Of a DNA stretch of 18,019 nucleotides, positions 1 through 6,960 are shown in pieces (within the stretch, counting starts at the first letter, position 1; each line of letters starts with the position of its first letter). The stretch spans positions 1 to 18,019 of the forward strand of contig DATDXW010000028.1 in NCBI GenBank assembly GCA_035289125.1, read 5' to 3'. The notes under the pieces are model-generated. The model was given only the letters and a program-made list of their open reading frames with translations, made no database searches and was not told where the DNA came from. The translations under genes were made by a program, and so were the position numbers. This DNA comes from JACQID01 sp035289125. Lineage in GTDB: Archaea > Aenigmatarchaeota > Aenigmatarchaeia > GW2011-AR5.

Positions 1-3
1 GAG

Positions 4-11
4 CTTTATAG
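4..11 (+). promoter_or_regulatory. Box A (TATA) candidate for orc1/cdc6
   Basis: CTTTATAG-like element at the left edge. A start about 25 nt downstream would fall near 33, giving a leader of about 30 nt before the ATG at 63. It favours 63 over the ATG at 15, which would lie upstream of the transcript start. The window edge cuts off any upstream BRE or origin repeats. Confidence 0.4.
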
Positions 12-62
12 GAAATGCTGGTACCTTCGTTTCTTTTGCAGCATAATTGTGGGGTGTGGTGT

Positions 63-1295
63 ATGGAGAGCGGACAGTTACTACAAGGAAACATCTTCTC
101 GCATTATATGCAGAGAAGAACGCTTTTTGCTAATAAGGACGTGCTTACAGCCTCGTTCGTGCCGGAAAACATTCCGCACAGGGAGCGGGAAATACAACAG
201 ATAAGTGCCGTGCTTGCGCCGGCGCTCCGTGGTTACCACACGAGCAATATCTTTGTTTATGGAACGTGCGGCACAGGCAAGACGATATGCAGTCGCTTTG
301 TGCTCTCGCAACTGGAACAGGCGGCAAAGCAGCAGGGAATCACGATAAAGACGGTATACATCAATTGCAAGATGGAGAAAGTTTCTGACACAGAGTATAG
401 ACTCTTTGCGCAGATACTGAAGCAACTGGGGGAAGAGGTTCCTTATACAGGGCTGCCGACGGACGTTATTTACAAGAAGTTCTTCTCCAAGATAGACGAA
501 ACTGAGCAGACGGTGGTATTGATTTTGGATGAGATAGACACGCTTTACAGGAAGATAGGCGACGACATATTGTATAACATCACGAGGTCAAGCAACGAGC
601 TGAAGAAGGCGCGGCTCGCGGTCATCGGCATAACAAACGACACATCTTTTTACGACAGCATGGATGTGCGCGTTAAGTCTTCGTTGGGGAGCGAGGAGAT
701 AATGTTCCACCCGTACAATGCGATGCAACTGAAGGATATACTCACGATGCGCGCTGCTGGTGGTTTTAAGGCGGGTATTGCGCCGGAAGACGTGATAAAC
801 AAATGCGCCGCGCTGGCTGCGCAGGAACACGGCGACGCACGCAGGGCGCTGGACCTGCTGCGCGTTGCGGGCGAGGTGGCGGAGAGAAACGGCTCGCTGA
901 CGATCATGGAAGAGCATGTGGACATGGCGGAGGATAAAATAGATCTCGATAGAGTTACGGAAACGGTGAAGTCCCAGCCGGCGCAGTCGCAAATAGTCCT
1001 GCAGGCAATAATAAAGATTCAGGAAGACGTGACCAAGAAGGATAAATGGGCGGACAGGCGGGTACTGACGGGCGACGTGTTTTCACGTTATGACGAGTTG
1101 TGCAGGAATAACGGGCTCAAAGTTTTGACACAGAGGCGTGTTAGTGATTTGATAGGCGAGCTGGACATGCTTGGTATTATAAACGCGAAAATCATTTCCA
1201 AGGGTCGCCATGGCAGGACGCGGGAAATAACACTGCCTGTCAACGACGCGGCACTGGCAAAGATACGGAGCTTTCTGGATGGGCGGTTTTGCTGA
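63..1295 (+). CDS. cdc6: Orc1/Cdc6 replication initiator ATPase
   Basis: This is an archaeal origin-binding AAA+ initiator that recognises origin repeats and helps load the MCM helicase. I place the start at the ATG at 63, giving 410 residues. A box A-like TTTATA at 5-10 would start transcription near base 33, and a GGGGTG stretch precedes this ATG. An in-frame ATG at 15 would add 16 residues unlike the family. Visible in the 410-residue protein: the family entry motif IPHRE, Walker A GTCGTGKT (about 67-74), Walker B LILDEIDTL, sensor 1 VIGITND, sensor 2 GDARRALDLL, and a C-terminal winged-helix region rich in basic residues (DLIGELDMLGIINAKIISKGRHGR). Its stop codon overlaps the start of the DP1 gene by one base (TGATG), so the two are probably one operon. 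In several euryarchaea cdc6 and PolD genes sit beside the origin. Family assignment is firm; the exact start is less so. Confidence 0.95.
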   Translation: MESGQLLQGNIFSHYMQRRTLFANKDVLTASFVPENIPHREREIQQISAVLAPALRGYHTSNIFVYGTCGTGKTICSRFVLSQLEQAAKQQGITIKTVYINCKMEKVSDTEYRLFAQILKQLGEEVPYTGLPTDVIYKKFFSKIDETEQTVVLILDEIDTLYRKIGDDILYNITRSSNELKKARLAVIGITNDTSFYDSMDVRVKSSLGSEEIMFHPYNAMQLKDILTMRAAGGFKAGIAPEDVINKCAALAAQEHGDARRALDLLRVAGEVAERNGSLTIMEEHVDMAEDKIDLDRVTETVKSQPAQSQIVLQAIIKIQEDVTKKDKWADRRVLTGDVFSRYDELCRNNGLKVLTQRRVSDLIGELDMLGIINAKIISKGRHGRTREITLPVNDAALAKIRSFLDGRFC

Positions 1296-2344
1296 TGGAG
1301 AAGTATGACATCGTAACAGCGCTACTGGAACGGGAGCAGTTGGTAACTCCTTCGGTGCTTGACGAGGCATACATGCGCGGCGTTGTGCCTTCTTCCGACA
1401 AGTTCATTATAGACACGCTCACAGAGGACGTGAAAATAGTAAAAAATCTTCTGACAAAGCCGAAAGAAGCGGATACAAAGATGTATCTGGAATTCTACGT
1501 TTCCAAATACAATAAGATGAAGGAAATATTCACCTCACGTTTTAACCGTAATTTCGTTTCTCTTAACAAGCTGGACGCTTCACGTTCAGATGTCACGGTG
1601 TTTGGTATAGTCAAAGACATGAAAGGCAACACGATAGAACTGGAAGACATGACTTCGTCGGTTTCTGTAGTTTTTGACGTGCCGATAGAGAAAGTGGAGC
1701 GCGACGATGCGATAGCCGTGGAAGGCGCAAGCGGAGGCAAAGTGGTTTACGGTAAGAAGATACTTTTCGCTGACGTACCGATAAGGCAGGCCACCACAGG
1801 GCAGGGAAAGGCGTGTTTTGTGTCAGACTTACGCTTGAATGAAACGCCACCCGCAGACGCCGAGCGGTTCTTCAAATGGTTCAGCAACGAGTCGTTTGAT
1901 TATCTTTTCATATGTGGCGACGTGGGAGACAAGGTAGCGTTGGAAAGAATGATAAGCATGCACTGCGCAGGGCGCAAGGTCATAGTGTCTCCCGGTCCCG
2001 CGGATGGCGGCGAATACCCGCAGACGCCGCTTGAAATAAAAGGCGCTGTATGCGTTTCCAACCCCGCGGTAGTCGAAGTAGGCGGATTGAAAACGCTAAT
2101 GGCGCGGGACTTTGATTTAATGATGCTGCGGAAGAGATATCTCGGCAGGAGCAAAGTGATACTGCCGGAGGATTTTTTAGTTCTGGACAGCGTGCCGGAC
2201 ATAGTGCATTGCGGCAGGACTGGGCAGCCGCGCGTAGAGAATTACAAGTCCGTGAGCATCGTGAACAGCGGCTCGTTGCTCGAGGAGTTCAAGCCCGTTG
2301 TCATAGACTTCGCGACGCGGGACGTGAAGCAGGTTATGATATGA
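1295..2344 (+). CDS. polB: DNA polymerase D small subunit (DP1) with degenerate nuclease site
   Basis: This is the B-subunit of the archaeal replicative polymerase PolD; 349 residues from the ATG at 1295. The symbol polB here is the DP1 name used in many archaeal annotations and is not family B polymerase. An OB-fold-like stretch (about 98-145, GIVKDMKGNTIELEDM) is followed by a calcineurin-like phosphoesterase domain. The family landmarks are recognisable but eroded: SDLR at 177-180 where SDLH is usual, GD at 208-209 retained, GPAD at 234-237 where GNHD is usual, ARD at 270-272 where YHG is usual, and HCGRTG at 305-310 where GHxH is usual. The late NSG motif (324-326) and the PQTP stretch are kept. 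All metal-binding histidines are therefore gone, while most archaeal DP1 proteins keep an active Mre11-like 3'-5' exonuclease. The protein is also shorter than typical DP1 (commonly above 450 residues), lacking most of the N-terminal region. The DP2 large subunit is not in this window. Family call is good; loss of nuclease activity is inferred. Confidence 0.86.
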   Translation: MEKYDIVTALLEREQLVTPSVLDEAYMRGVVPSSDKFIIDTLTEDVKIVKNLLTKPKEADTKMYLEFYVSKYNKMKEIFTSRFNRNFVSLNKLDASRSDVTVFGIVKDMKGNTIELEDMTSSVSVVFDVPIEKVERDDAIAVEGASGGKVVYGKKILFADVPIRQATTGQGKACFVSDLRLNETPPADAERFFKWFSNESFDYLFICGDVGDKVALERMISMHCAGRKVIVSPGPADGGEYPQTPLEIKGAVCVSNPAVVEVGGLKTLMARDFDLMMLRKRYLGRSKVILPEDFLVLDSVPDIVHCGRTGQPRVENYKSVSIVNSGSLLEEFKPVVIDFATRDVKQVMI

Positions 2345-2345
2345 A

Positions 2346-3056
2346 ATGATGACATTGGAAGAAATTAAGAAGACTCTGGAAAAGGACGATGAAAGAACGC
2401 GTGAAGAGCGGGCAGTTAAAATACATCGTTTAGAGTCTCTTACCCTTTTCGGTAATAAGCACGATATCCCGTCTATGGATATGCTGAAAGAATCCCAGAG
2501 CTCCTACGTGAACGGAAATTATAGGAGTTGCATATTTGCCTGCGCTAGTCTGCTTGACGGAATTCTTACTCATGAAATGATTATTAATTCTGAAGATAAA
2601 GAAAAAACATATTCGGAAATAACAAGTGGATATTGTACATTAGGGGTCAAAATTGGGATGGTGAAAGAAATTTCTAAGCGTCAATCTATAATGGATGACG
2701 CAAAATTTCTACTACGTATTCGGAATATAATAGCTGTTCATCCACCATATACTCATAATATATTGCCCGATGATACGAAGGTTGAAGTAATTTGGAAGAA
2801 TAAAACAGTGATTAGAACCGTAAAGGATGCACTACCCCTTTTGGACGAATGCTTCAAAAAGCAAGTTCTTGATACACCCTTATGGATAATTGAAGGAGAA
2901 ACGAAGGGAGGGAAATTGGGAGATGTTCTGGGCGATTCTACTAATTCAGATATACATATTTATCGAGATTTTTTTCAAGATTTCATTTTGGAGCGTTTGG
3001 CGTTAAAATCATATAAGACGATTAAAAAGATATTGGAAACGCTATATCCTTCTTAG
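2346..3056 (+). CDS. HEPN-like (DUF4145-type) protein, AT-rich
   Basis: A 236-residue soluble protein of unknown role, starting two bases after the DP1 stop (ATGATG at 2346; either ATG may be used). The central part reads like a HEPN/DUF4145 helical domain: a helix with NGNYRSCIFACASLLDGIL (about 57-74), then a second helix holding RNIIAVH (126-132), which fits the HEPN R-x4-6-H ribonuclease signature. The N-terminus is a charged helix (EEIKKTLEKDDERTREE), and the C-terminal 100 residues match nothing I know. Codon and base use are clearly more AT-rich than in the flanking DP1 and PolB genes (several 60-base lines are near 30-40% GC), which suggests acquisition or a different selective history. 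HEPN proteins are often toxins or defence RNases. No MNT-type antitoxin partner is visible next to it. Assignment rests on motif pattern only. Confidence 0.6.
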   Translation: MMTLEEIKKTLEKDDERTREERAVKIHRLESLTLFGNKHDIPSMDMLKESQSSYVNGNYRSCIFACASLLDGILTHEMIINSEDKEKTYSEITSGYCTLGVKIGMVKEISKRQSIMDDAKFLLRIRNIIAVHPPYTHNILPDDTKVEVIWKNKTVIRTVKDALPLLDECFKKQVLDTPLWIIEGETKGGKLGDVLGDSTNSDIHIYRDFFQDFILERLALKSYKTIKKILETLYPS

Positions 3057-3057
3057 A

Positions 3058-3094
3058 TGTGTAAAAGGTGCTATTTTTAATGACTATTTACACA
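3058..3094. repeat. 8-bp inverted repeat after the HEPN-like gene
   Basis: TGTGTAAA at 3058-3065 and TTTACACA at 3087-3094 are exact inverse complements around a 21-nt loop containing a T-run (3074-3078). It lies immediately after the HEPN-like stop codon. It could be a transcript-end hairpin or an operator for the PolB promoter. Neither role is shown. Confidence 0.45.
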
Positions 3095-3144
3095 AAGCTG
3101 CAGTATCGCCAAAGCAATAAATACCCTCATGACAGTCTGTGATA

Positions 3145-5817
3145 ATGAAGCTGGTTTTTCAGATACTGGACGTGGACTACTTTCTGAACGGCGACAAGCC
3201 GGTTGTGCGGCTCTTTGGCAGGAACGAAGGGGACGCGCCGGTAACGGTCTTCTGCAACAATTTTGCGCCATACTTCTTTGTAAGGAAAGGGGAAAATATA
3301 GGCAAGCTGCATGATGTCCAAGGCATTGTCGCGGTAGAGGACGTGGAAAAGCTACTGGCGATTGGATACGCGAAGGAGAAGACGCCGCTTCTGAAGATAA
3401 CCGTGAGCAGGCCGCAGGACGTGCCCGTGATAAAGGAACAGTTGCTGACGGGGGAAATAGCGTCAGAGGCGTTCGAGGCGGACATACTTTTCAAGAACCG
3501 TTTTCTCGTTGACCATAACTTGCATGGGATGCAGTGGGTGGAGGCAGACGTGGAGAGGATAACGACGCAGAAGGTTTCGGGCATTGCCTTTGAGATGCAC
3601 GACATAAAGCCGCTTGACAGGAAGGTGAATGCGGCGCTTTCGATAATGGCATTTGATATAGAATGCGTACCCTCGGATGCGGCGCGGGCGCTGGACCCGA
3701 AGAAGGACGGCATAGTCATGATATCCGCTGCGTTCAATGGCGAATACCGCGGAATGAGGGATGCCGTCTTGGTGGCAAAGCCCGCCAGCGGCGAAGGGAT
3801 ACTCGGATACGCAAGCGAGAAAGAAATGCTGGACGGGTTTTGCCGCATGGTGGCTGAATACAATCCGGACATAATCACGGGCTACAACATCAACGGGTTT
3901 GACATACCATACTTGCTTGAAAGGCTGAAAGCGCACAGCATACCGGCGACGCTTGGGCGCGCAAAGGACAAGCCCATCTTCATGAGGAACGTTGGCATGA
4001 CACAGGACTGCACGATGCCCGGGCGCGTGGTGATGGACCCGTACCCGATACTGAAAAACGACCCATGGGTGAAGTTTCCGCGATACGACCTGAACACAAT
4101 AGCGAAGACGATGTTGGGTGACGAGAAGCACGACGTTGAGTACAGGGACATGCCGAAGCTATGGGATGGGAGCCGGGACGAGTTGCTAAGATTTATAGAA
4201 TACTCGCGAAAAGACTCTGTGCTTACGTTGCGTTTGGTCGTAGAAAAAGAAATGCTGGACAAGTTCATAGAGATAGCCAAGTTGTCTGGCACGGTGCTAC
4301 AGGACACGTTCGGCGGGCAGACGCTGAGGATAGACAACATGCTACTCTACGAGTTTAGGAAGCGCGGGTATGTAATGCCTTCAAAGCCCGACGCGAAAGA
4401 AATGGTAAAGCGCGATAAACAACGAGAAGCCGCAGGGCTCAAAGGCGCGACTGTGCTGGAGCCGAAGAAAGGGCTGCACGCCGAGGGATGCGTACTTGTC
4501 ATGGACTTCAAGAGCCTTTACCCCAACATAATGCGGACGTATAACATATCTCCGGACACGTTGATTCTCGACGGAGACACGAGAAATGCATATACGTCGC
4601 CAACAGGGGCGAAGTTCGTTCCCTCCGCTGTATACGAAGGAGTTTTCCCGCATATAGTCGGAAAGCTGCTCGATTCGCGTTCGGAAGTGCGGCGGCAAAT
4701 GAAAGGCGCGGACGCAGAGCTGACGAGAGTGCTGAACGCGAAGCAACTGGCGCTGAAGACACTGGCAAATTCTTTCTACGGATACACAGGCTATATCCGC
4801 GCGCGCGTTTATGTCATGGACGTGGCGGGCTCGATAACGGCTATAGGACGGGAAAACATAGAGAAAACCCGAGGCGTCGTTGAGGGAAACTTTGGCGTGG
4901 AAGTCGTTTATGGCGACACGGACTCAATATTCGTGAAAACGAAGACTACGAATCTGGATGAAGCGAAGCACATGGGCGACGCGATAGCGAAATTCGTCAG
5001 CGACAAGCTGCCGGGATATTTAACGCTGGACTTTGAGAAGATATACAGGACGTTTCTGATACTCACGAAGAAAAGATACGCCGGGTGGAAATTTGAATAC
5101 GGCAAGGACGGATGGCACGACAGCATAGAGATGAAAGGAATAGAGACCGTGCGCCGCGACTGGTGCCCGCTGGTATCGGAGACGATGAACGAGATACTAA
5201 TTACGATACTAAAAGAGGGAGACCTGAAGAAAGCCGTGGAAACGACGAAGGAAGTCATCACGTCGCTGAGAAACAATAAAGTGAGCTTGGAGAAGCTCAC
5301 GGTCATAAAGGGCATAACAAAATCCCCGGAAAACTATGACGGGATGCTGCCGCACATAGAGCTGGCGAAGAAGCTTGCCAAACGAAACCCGCACGACCCG
5401 CCGAAGATAGGCGACCGCATAGGGTTCGTGATAATCAAAGGCAACCAGATGCTCTCACATAGGGCAGAGGATACGAAATACGCAAAAGAGCACGGGTTGG
5501 CAATAGATTCGGACTACTACATAAATTCGCAGGTGTTCCCGCCGGTGGAAAGGATACTGGCGGCGGTGGGCGTGGAGAAGAGCGAAGTCTTCGGCTCAGG
5601 GCGGCAATTTTCACTATCCGACGTGATGTTCGGCAGCAAGCGGAAGATGAAACATGAAATAGACGTGAATTACGCGGTCGATGGATGGGACGGCCTCGTT
5701 TGCAAGAAGTGCGGCAAGACGCACGAGCGGATGCCGTTGCAGGGGACGTGCGACTGCGGGGGCGTGCTGCTTTTTTCCCGGCACGGCTCTTCGTCCGAGC
5801 GGGCAGTGCAGGCGTGA
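3145..5817 (+). CDS. Family B DNA polymerase with 3'-5' exonuclease and C-terminal zinc ribbon
   Basis: An 890-residue archaeal PolB. I choose the ATG at 3145 (MKLVFQILDVDYF), the typical N-terminus, over the in-frame GTG at 3139. Exonuclease motifs are intact: FDIE at 170-173, YNINGFD at 247-253 and YSRKD at 353-357. Polymerase motifs are also intact: DFKSLYPNI from 454 (motif A), KQLALKTLANSFYG from 533 (motif B) and YGDTDS from 589 (motif C), followed by the KKRYAGW thumb motif. No intein interrupts these motifs. Near the C-terminus, RQFSLSDVMF (820-829) resembles the PCNA-binding peptide of archaeal PolB. It is followed by a short zinc ribbon, CKKC (853-856) and CDC (869-871), an addition beyond the Pfu-type length of about 775. 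The gene follows an 88-bp spacer with AT-rich elements (3073-3081 and 3105-3116) that could serve as box A. It probably acts in repair or alongside PolD in replication. Confidence 0.96.
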   Translation: MKLVFQILDVDYFLNGDKPVVRLFGRNEGDAPVTVFCNNFAPYFFVRKGENIGKLHDVQGIVAVEDVEKLLAIGYAKEKTPLLKITVSRPQDVPVIKEQLLTGEIASEAFEADILFKNRFLVDHNLHGMQWVEADVERITTQKVSGIAFEMHDIKPLDRKVNAALSIMAFDIECVPSDAARALDPKKDGIVMISAAFNGEYRGMRDAVLVAKPASGEGILGYASEKEMLDGFCRMVAEYNPDIITGYNINGFDIPYLLERLKAHSIPATLGRAKDKPIFMRNVGMTQDCTMPGRVVMDPYPILKNDPWVKFPRYDLNTIAKTMLGDEKHDVEYRDMPKLWDGSRDELLRFIEYSRKDSVLTLRLVVEKEMLDKFIEIAKLSGTVLQDTFGGQTLRIDNMLLYEFRKRGYVMPSKPDAKEMVKRDKQREAAGLKGATVLEPKKGLHAEGCVLVMDFKSLYPNIMRTYNISPDTLILDGDTRNAYTSPTGAKFVPSAVYEGVFPHIVGKLLDSRSEVRRQMKGADAELTRVLNAKQLALKTLANSFYGYTGYIRARVYVMDVAGSITAIGRENIEKTRGVVEGNFGVEVVYGDTDSIFVKTKTTNLDEAKHMGDAIAKFVSDKLPGYLTLDFEKIYRTFLILTKKRYAGWKFEYGKDGWHDSIEMKGIETVRRDWCPLVSETMNEILITILKEGDLKKAVETTKEVITSLRNNKVSLEKLTVIKGITKSPENYDGMLPHIELAKKLAKRNPHDPPKIGDRIGFVIIKGNQMLSHRAEDTKYAKEHGLAIDSDYYINSQVFPPVERILAAVGVEKSEVFGSGRQFSLSDVMFGSKRKMKHEIDVNYAVDGWDGLVCKKCGKTHERMPLQGTCDCGGVLLFSRHGSSSERAVQA

Positions 5818-5831
5818 AAGTGGGATGTAAA

Positions 5832-5840
5832 CTTTATATT
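5832..5840 (+). promoter_or_regulatory. Box A promoter element downstream of polB
   Basis: CTTTATATT, a near-consensus archaeal box A starting 14 nt after the PolB stop codon. Predicted transcription start is about 5861, one base before the ATG of the 22-codon frame. Nothing larger begins there, so the transcript is either a small mRNA or a non-coding RNA. Confidence 0.5.
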
Positions 5841-5861
5841 CCGCCGGAATAAATAAGAGAG

Positions 5862-5930
5862 ATGCCATCGCGGAAAGAAGAGATAACCGAGGACGATCTC
5901 CTCCAAAAAGACGATTATTATATTGGATGA
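5862..5930 (+). CDS. Possible 22-residue leaderless peptide
   Basis: A 22-codon frame, MPSRKEEITEDDLLQKDDYYIG. It is too short to judge by composition, but its ATG lies 26 nt from the centre of a good box A (CTTTATATT, 5832-5840), the same spacing seen for the clearly real leaderless genes here. The peptide is highly charged and acidic. It could be a genuine small protein, the remnant 5' end of a decayed gene, or a chance frame after an unrelated promoter. A T-rich tract follows at about 5956-5969. Confidence 0.35.
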   Translation: MPSRKEEITEDDLLQKDDYYIG

Positions 5931-6444
5931 CTTAATTAAAGTTCCAATGGAATAGCTTTTAGTCTTTTACGTTCTTCGTTAATCTATGCCGCAGGAAAAA
6001 TCTCCGAATGAGCCTCTACCTTTATGCAAAGTTTATTGCGCGAAAACCAGATTACATATAAATTTCTTTTTTGTTTGACGGCATTCTTGGGCATCGGGTT
6101 TACTTGCATATATTTGCTAAATTGGAAATTCAGTCTTGGCATCCCAAATGATTTGGGAATTATTCCCATTGGGCTTGGAATATCGTCAGTTTTTATTTTC
6201 TGGGGGGTACGCTCGCTTTCTTTATCCAGTGTATAAGGGCTATGCTGACAACGCCGAGCGGGCGATTTAAACACGCCAAAGATTTTGCGTCTCAAGATGC
6301 TGGCATACTTTTAGGGGTCGGTATGTCCTTTACCCTGCATTTTCTGTTTGTACTCATGGTAATGTCTCCATCATTGACAATTTGCTTGAGCGTGAGTATA
6401 AAGAATGGAATTCTTATGTGTGCATGAATTTTTAAGCGATAAGC
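5931..6444. other. AT-rich stretch with no recognised gene
   Basis: About 510 bases of lower GC than both flanks. Apart from the possible two-helix membrane frame at 6024-6236, I find only short frames (for example plus strand 6242-6427 and minus strand 5984-6295) without promoters, ribosome sites or family resemblance. It may be the remains of decayed genes or an integration scar. I see no terminal repeats, tRNA or transposase fragment. Confidence 0.5.
6024..6236 (+). CDS. Possible small two-helix membrane protein
   Basis: A 70-residue frame with a short polar N-terminus (MQSLLRENQITYK), a first hydrophobic helix about 13-33 (FLFCLTAFLGIGFTCIYLL), a loop with NWKFSLGIPNDLG, and a second helix about 44-63. 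The pattern is what a real small membrane protein would show. The stretch is AT-rich, where such runs can also arise by chance, and no clear box A or ribosome site precedes the ATG. I recognise no family. The rest of 5931-6480 contains no convincing gene. Confidence 0.35.
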   Translation: MQSLLRENQITYKFLFCLTAFLGIGFTCIYLLNWKFSLGIPNDLGIIPIGLGISSVFIFWGVRSLSLSSV

Positions 6445-6475
6445 GTTAATTTTATATCCACCAGAAAGAATTAAC
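6445..6475. promoter_or_regulatory. Promoter of the histone-fold gene framed by an inverted repeat
   Basis: GTTAATT at 6445-6451 and AATTAAC at 6469-6475 are exact inverse complements separated by 17 nt, and they bracket a box A (ATTTTATAT, about 6449-6457). The predicted start is near 6477, giving a leader of about 12 nt containing the ribosome site. A dimeric protein bound to the repeat would block TBP/TFB or polymerase, so it could be an operator. This is inference from symmetry. Confidence 0.5.
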
Positions 6476-6478
6476 AAA

Positions 6479-6485
6479 AGGTGAT
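6479..6485 (+). promoter_or_regulatory. Strong ribosome binding site of the histone-fold gene
   Basis: AGGTGAT, a long match to the 16S 3' end, ending 3 nt before the ATG at 6489. The surrounding AAAGGTGATTGAATG is almost identical to the dapA site on the other strand (AAAGGTGATTTGATG). Confidence 0.75.
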
Positions 6486-6488
6486 TGA

Positions 6489-6665
6489 ATGGGCGAAATG
6501 CTCGTTGTAAGAAGTAAAATAAAGGAATATGCGGCGAAGAAGAAGATGAGGACGGGCTCGGACGCGCTGGATGCACTGAACAAGGAGGTCATGCGCGTCA
6601 TTGACAAAGCAGTAGAGAGAGCCAAGTACAGGAAAGAAGGCACCCTCAAGGCGCGGCATATCTGA
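6489..6665 (+). CDS. Short histone-fold DNA-binding protein (DUF1931/NF-Y-like)
   Basis: A 58-residue protein: a start of MGEMLVVRSKIKEYA, then the helix of RTGSDALDALNKEV, a long helix MRVIDKAVERAKY, and an ending GTLKARHI. This is the layout of the small archaeal histone-fold family related to DUF1931 and CBF/NF-Y, whose members typically read KSKVKEY...SADALEALN...AVERAKANGRKTVKARDL. It probably binds DNA as a dimer and acts as a chromatin or transcription factor. A strong Shine-Dalgarno sequence AGGTGAT (6479-6485) lies 3 nt before the ATG, which is unusual in this mostly leaderless window. The loop reads YRKEGTLKARHI, so the paired-loop segment is slightly changed from the usual NGRKTVKARD. 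It is convergent with the next gene and separated from it by a T-rich tract. Confidence 0.82.
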   Translation: MGEMLVVRSKIKEYAAKKKMRTGSDALDALNKEVMRVIDKAVERAKYRKEGTLKARHI

Positions 6666-6678
6666 AGCTATTTCTCGG

Positions 6679-6693
6679 TTTTTGTTTTTATTA
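6679..6693 (+). terminator. T-rich terminator candidate
   Basis: TTTTTGTTTTTATT directly after the histone-fold stop codon. Archaeal polymerase terminates at such U-tracts without needing a hairpin. The tract runs into the stop codon of the convergent minus-strand gene. Confidence 0.5.
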
Positions 6694-6924
6694 TCGCGTC
6701 CGCAAATCGGGATAGTTCTTGCTGGACGTGATTATGGTGTAGCCGATTGCCACGGCGATGAACACCTGAAGAAGTATTATTATCACCGTGCCTATTGCCG
6801 TGCCCATTTCGGCGGAGCTTGAGCACGACATGCCCGGGAAAGTGTTGCAGACCTGCGGAGCGAAGAAAGCTAACACGAAAGCGAGCACTATCGCGCCGCT
6901 TAGCAATTTGCCTGCGCCAGACAT
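6691..6924 (-). CDS. Small two-helix membrane protein of unknown function
   Basis: A 77-residue protein. Helix 1 is about 7-25 (LLSGAIVLAFVLAFFAPQV) and helix 2 about 43-67 (IGTVIIILLQVFIAVAIGYTIITS). They are joined by a short polar loop with two cysteines (VCNTFPGMSCSS), and the tail is charged (KNYPDLRTR). The cysteine pair could form an outside disulfide. The layout resembles small pilin- or holin-sized membrane proteins in general terms, but I recognise no family. Evidence that it is real: a box A (minus-strand GTTTTTAAG, plus positions 6946-6954) centred 26 nt before the ATG. It lies 36 nt after the permease gene on the same strand but seems to have its own promoter. Confidence 0.65.
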   Translation of the reverse strand: MSGAGKLLSGAIVLAFVLAFFAPQVCNTFPGMSCSSSAEMGTAIGTVIIILLQVFIAVAIGYTIITSSKNYPDLRTR

Positions 6925-6945
6925 AATAGATATTGGCGGGTGCCA

Positions 6946-6954
6946 CTTAAAAAC
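6946..6954 (-). promoter_or_regulatory. Box A of the small membrane protein gene
   Basis: Minus-strand GTTTTTAAG, centred 26 nt from the ATG at 6924, which predicts a leaderless transcript. It sits in the 36-nt gap after the permease stop codon. Confidence 0.55.
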
Positions 6955-6960
6955 GTTTGC

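Noticed and set aside
3057..3144. Small RNA (C/D box type) in the spacer before polB
   Set aside because: TGATAATGA resembles a C box loosely, but no matching D box or guide arrangement is present.
3177..4131. Long minus-strand frames (233 and 222 residues) opposite polB
   Set aside because: They are antisense to a fully motif-complete polymerase, have arginine/histidine/serine-rich low-quality composition, and show no promoter.
5984..6295. 103-residue minus-strand frame
   Set aside because: Composition looks random, there is no promoter, and it overlaps the more plausible two-helix frame on the other strand.
6242..6427. 61-residue plus-strand frame with a hydrophobic middle
   Set aside because: No ribosome site or properly spaced box A, in an AT-rich stretch; the nearest TATA-like sequence is only a few bases upstream.
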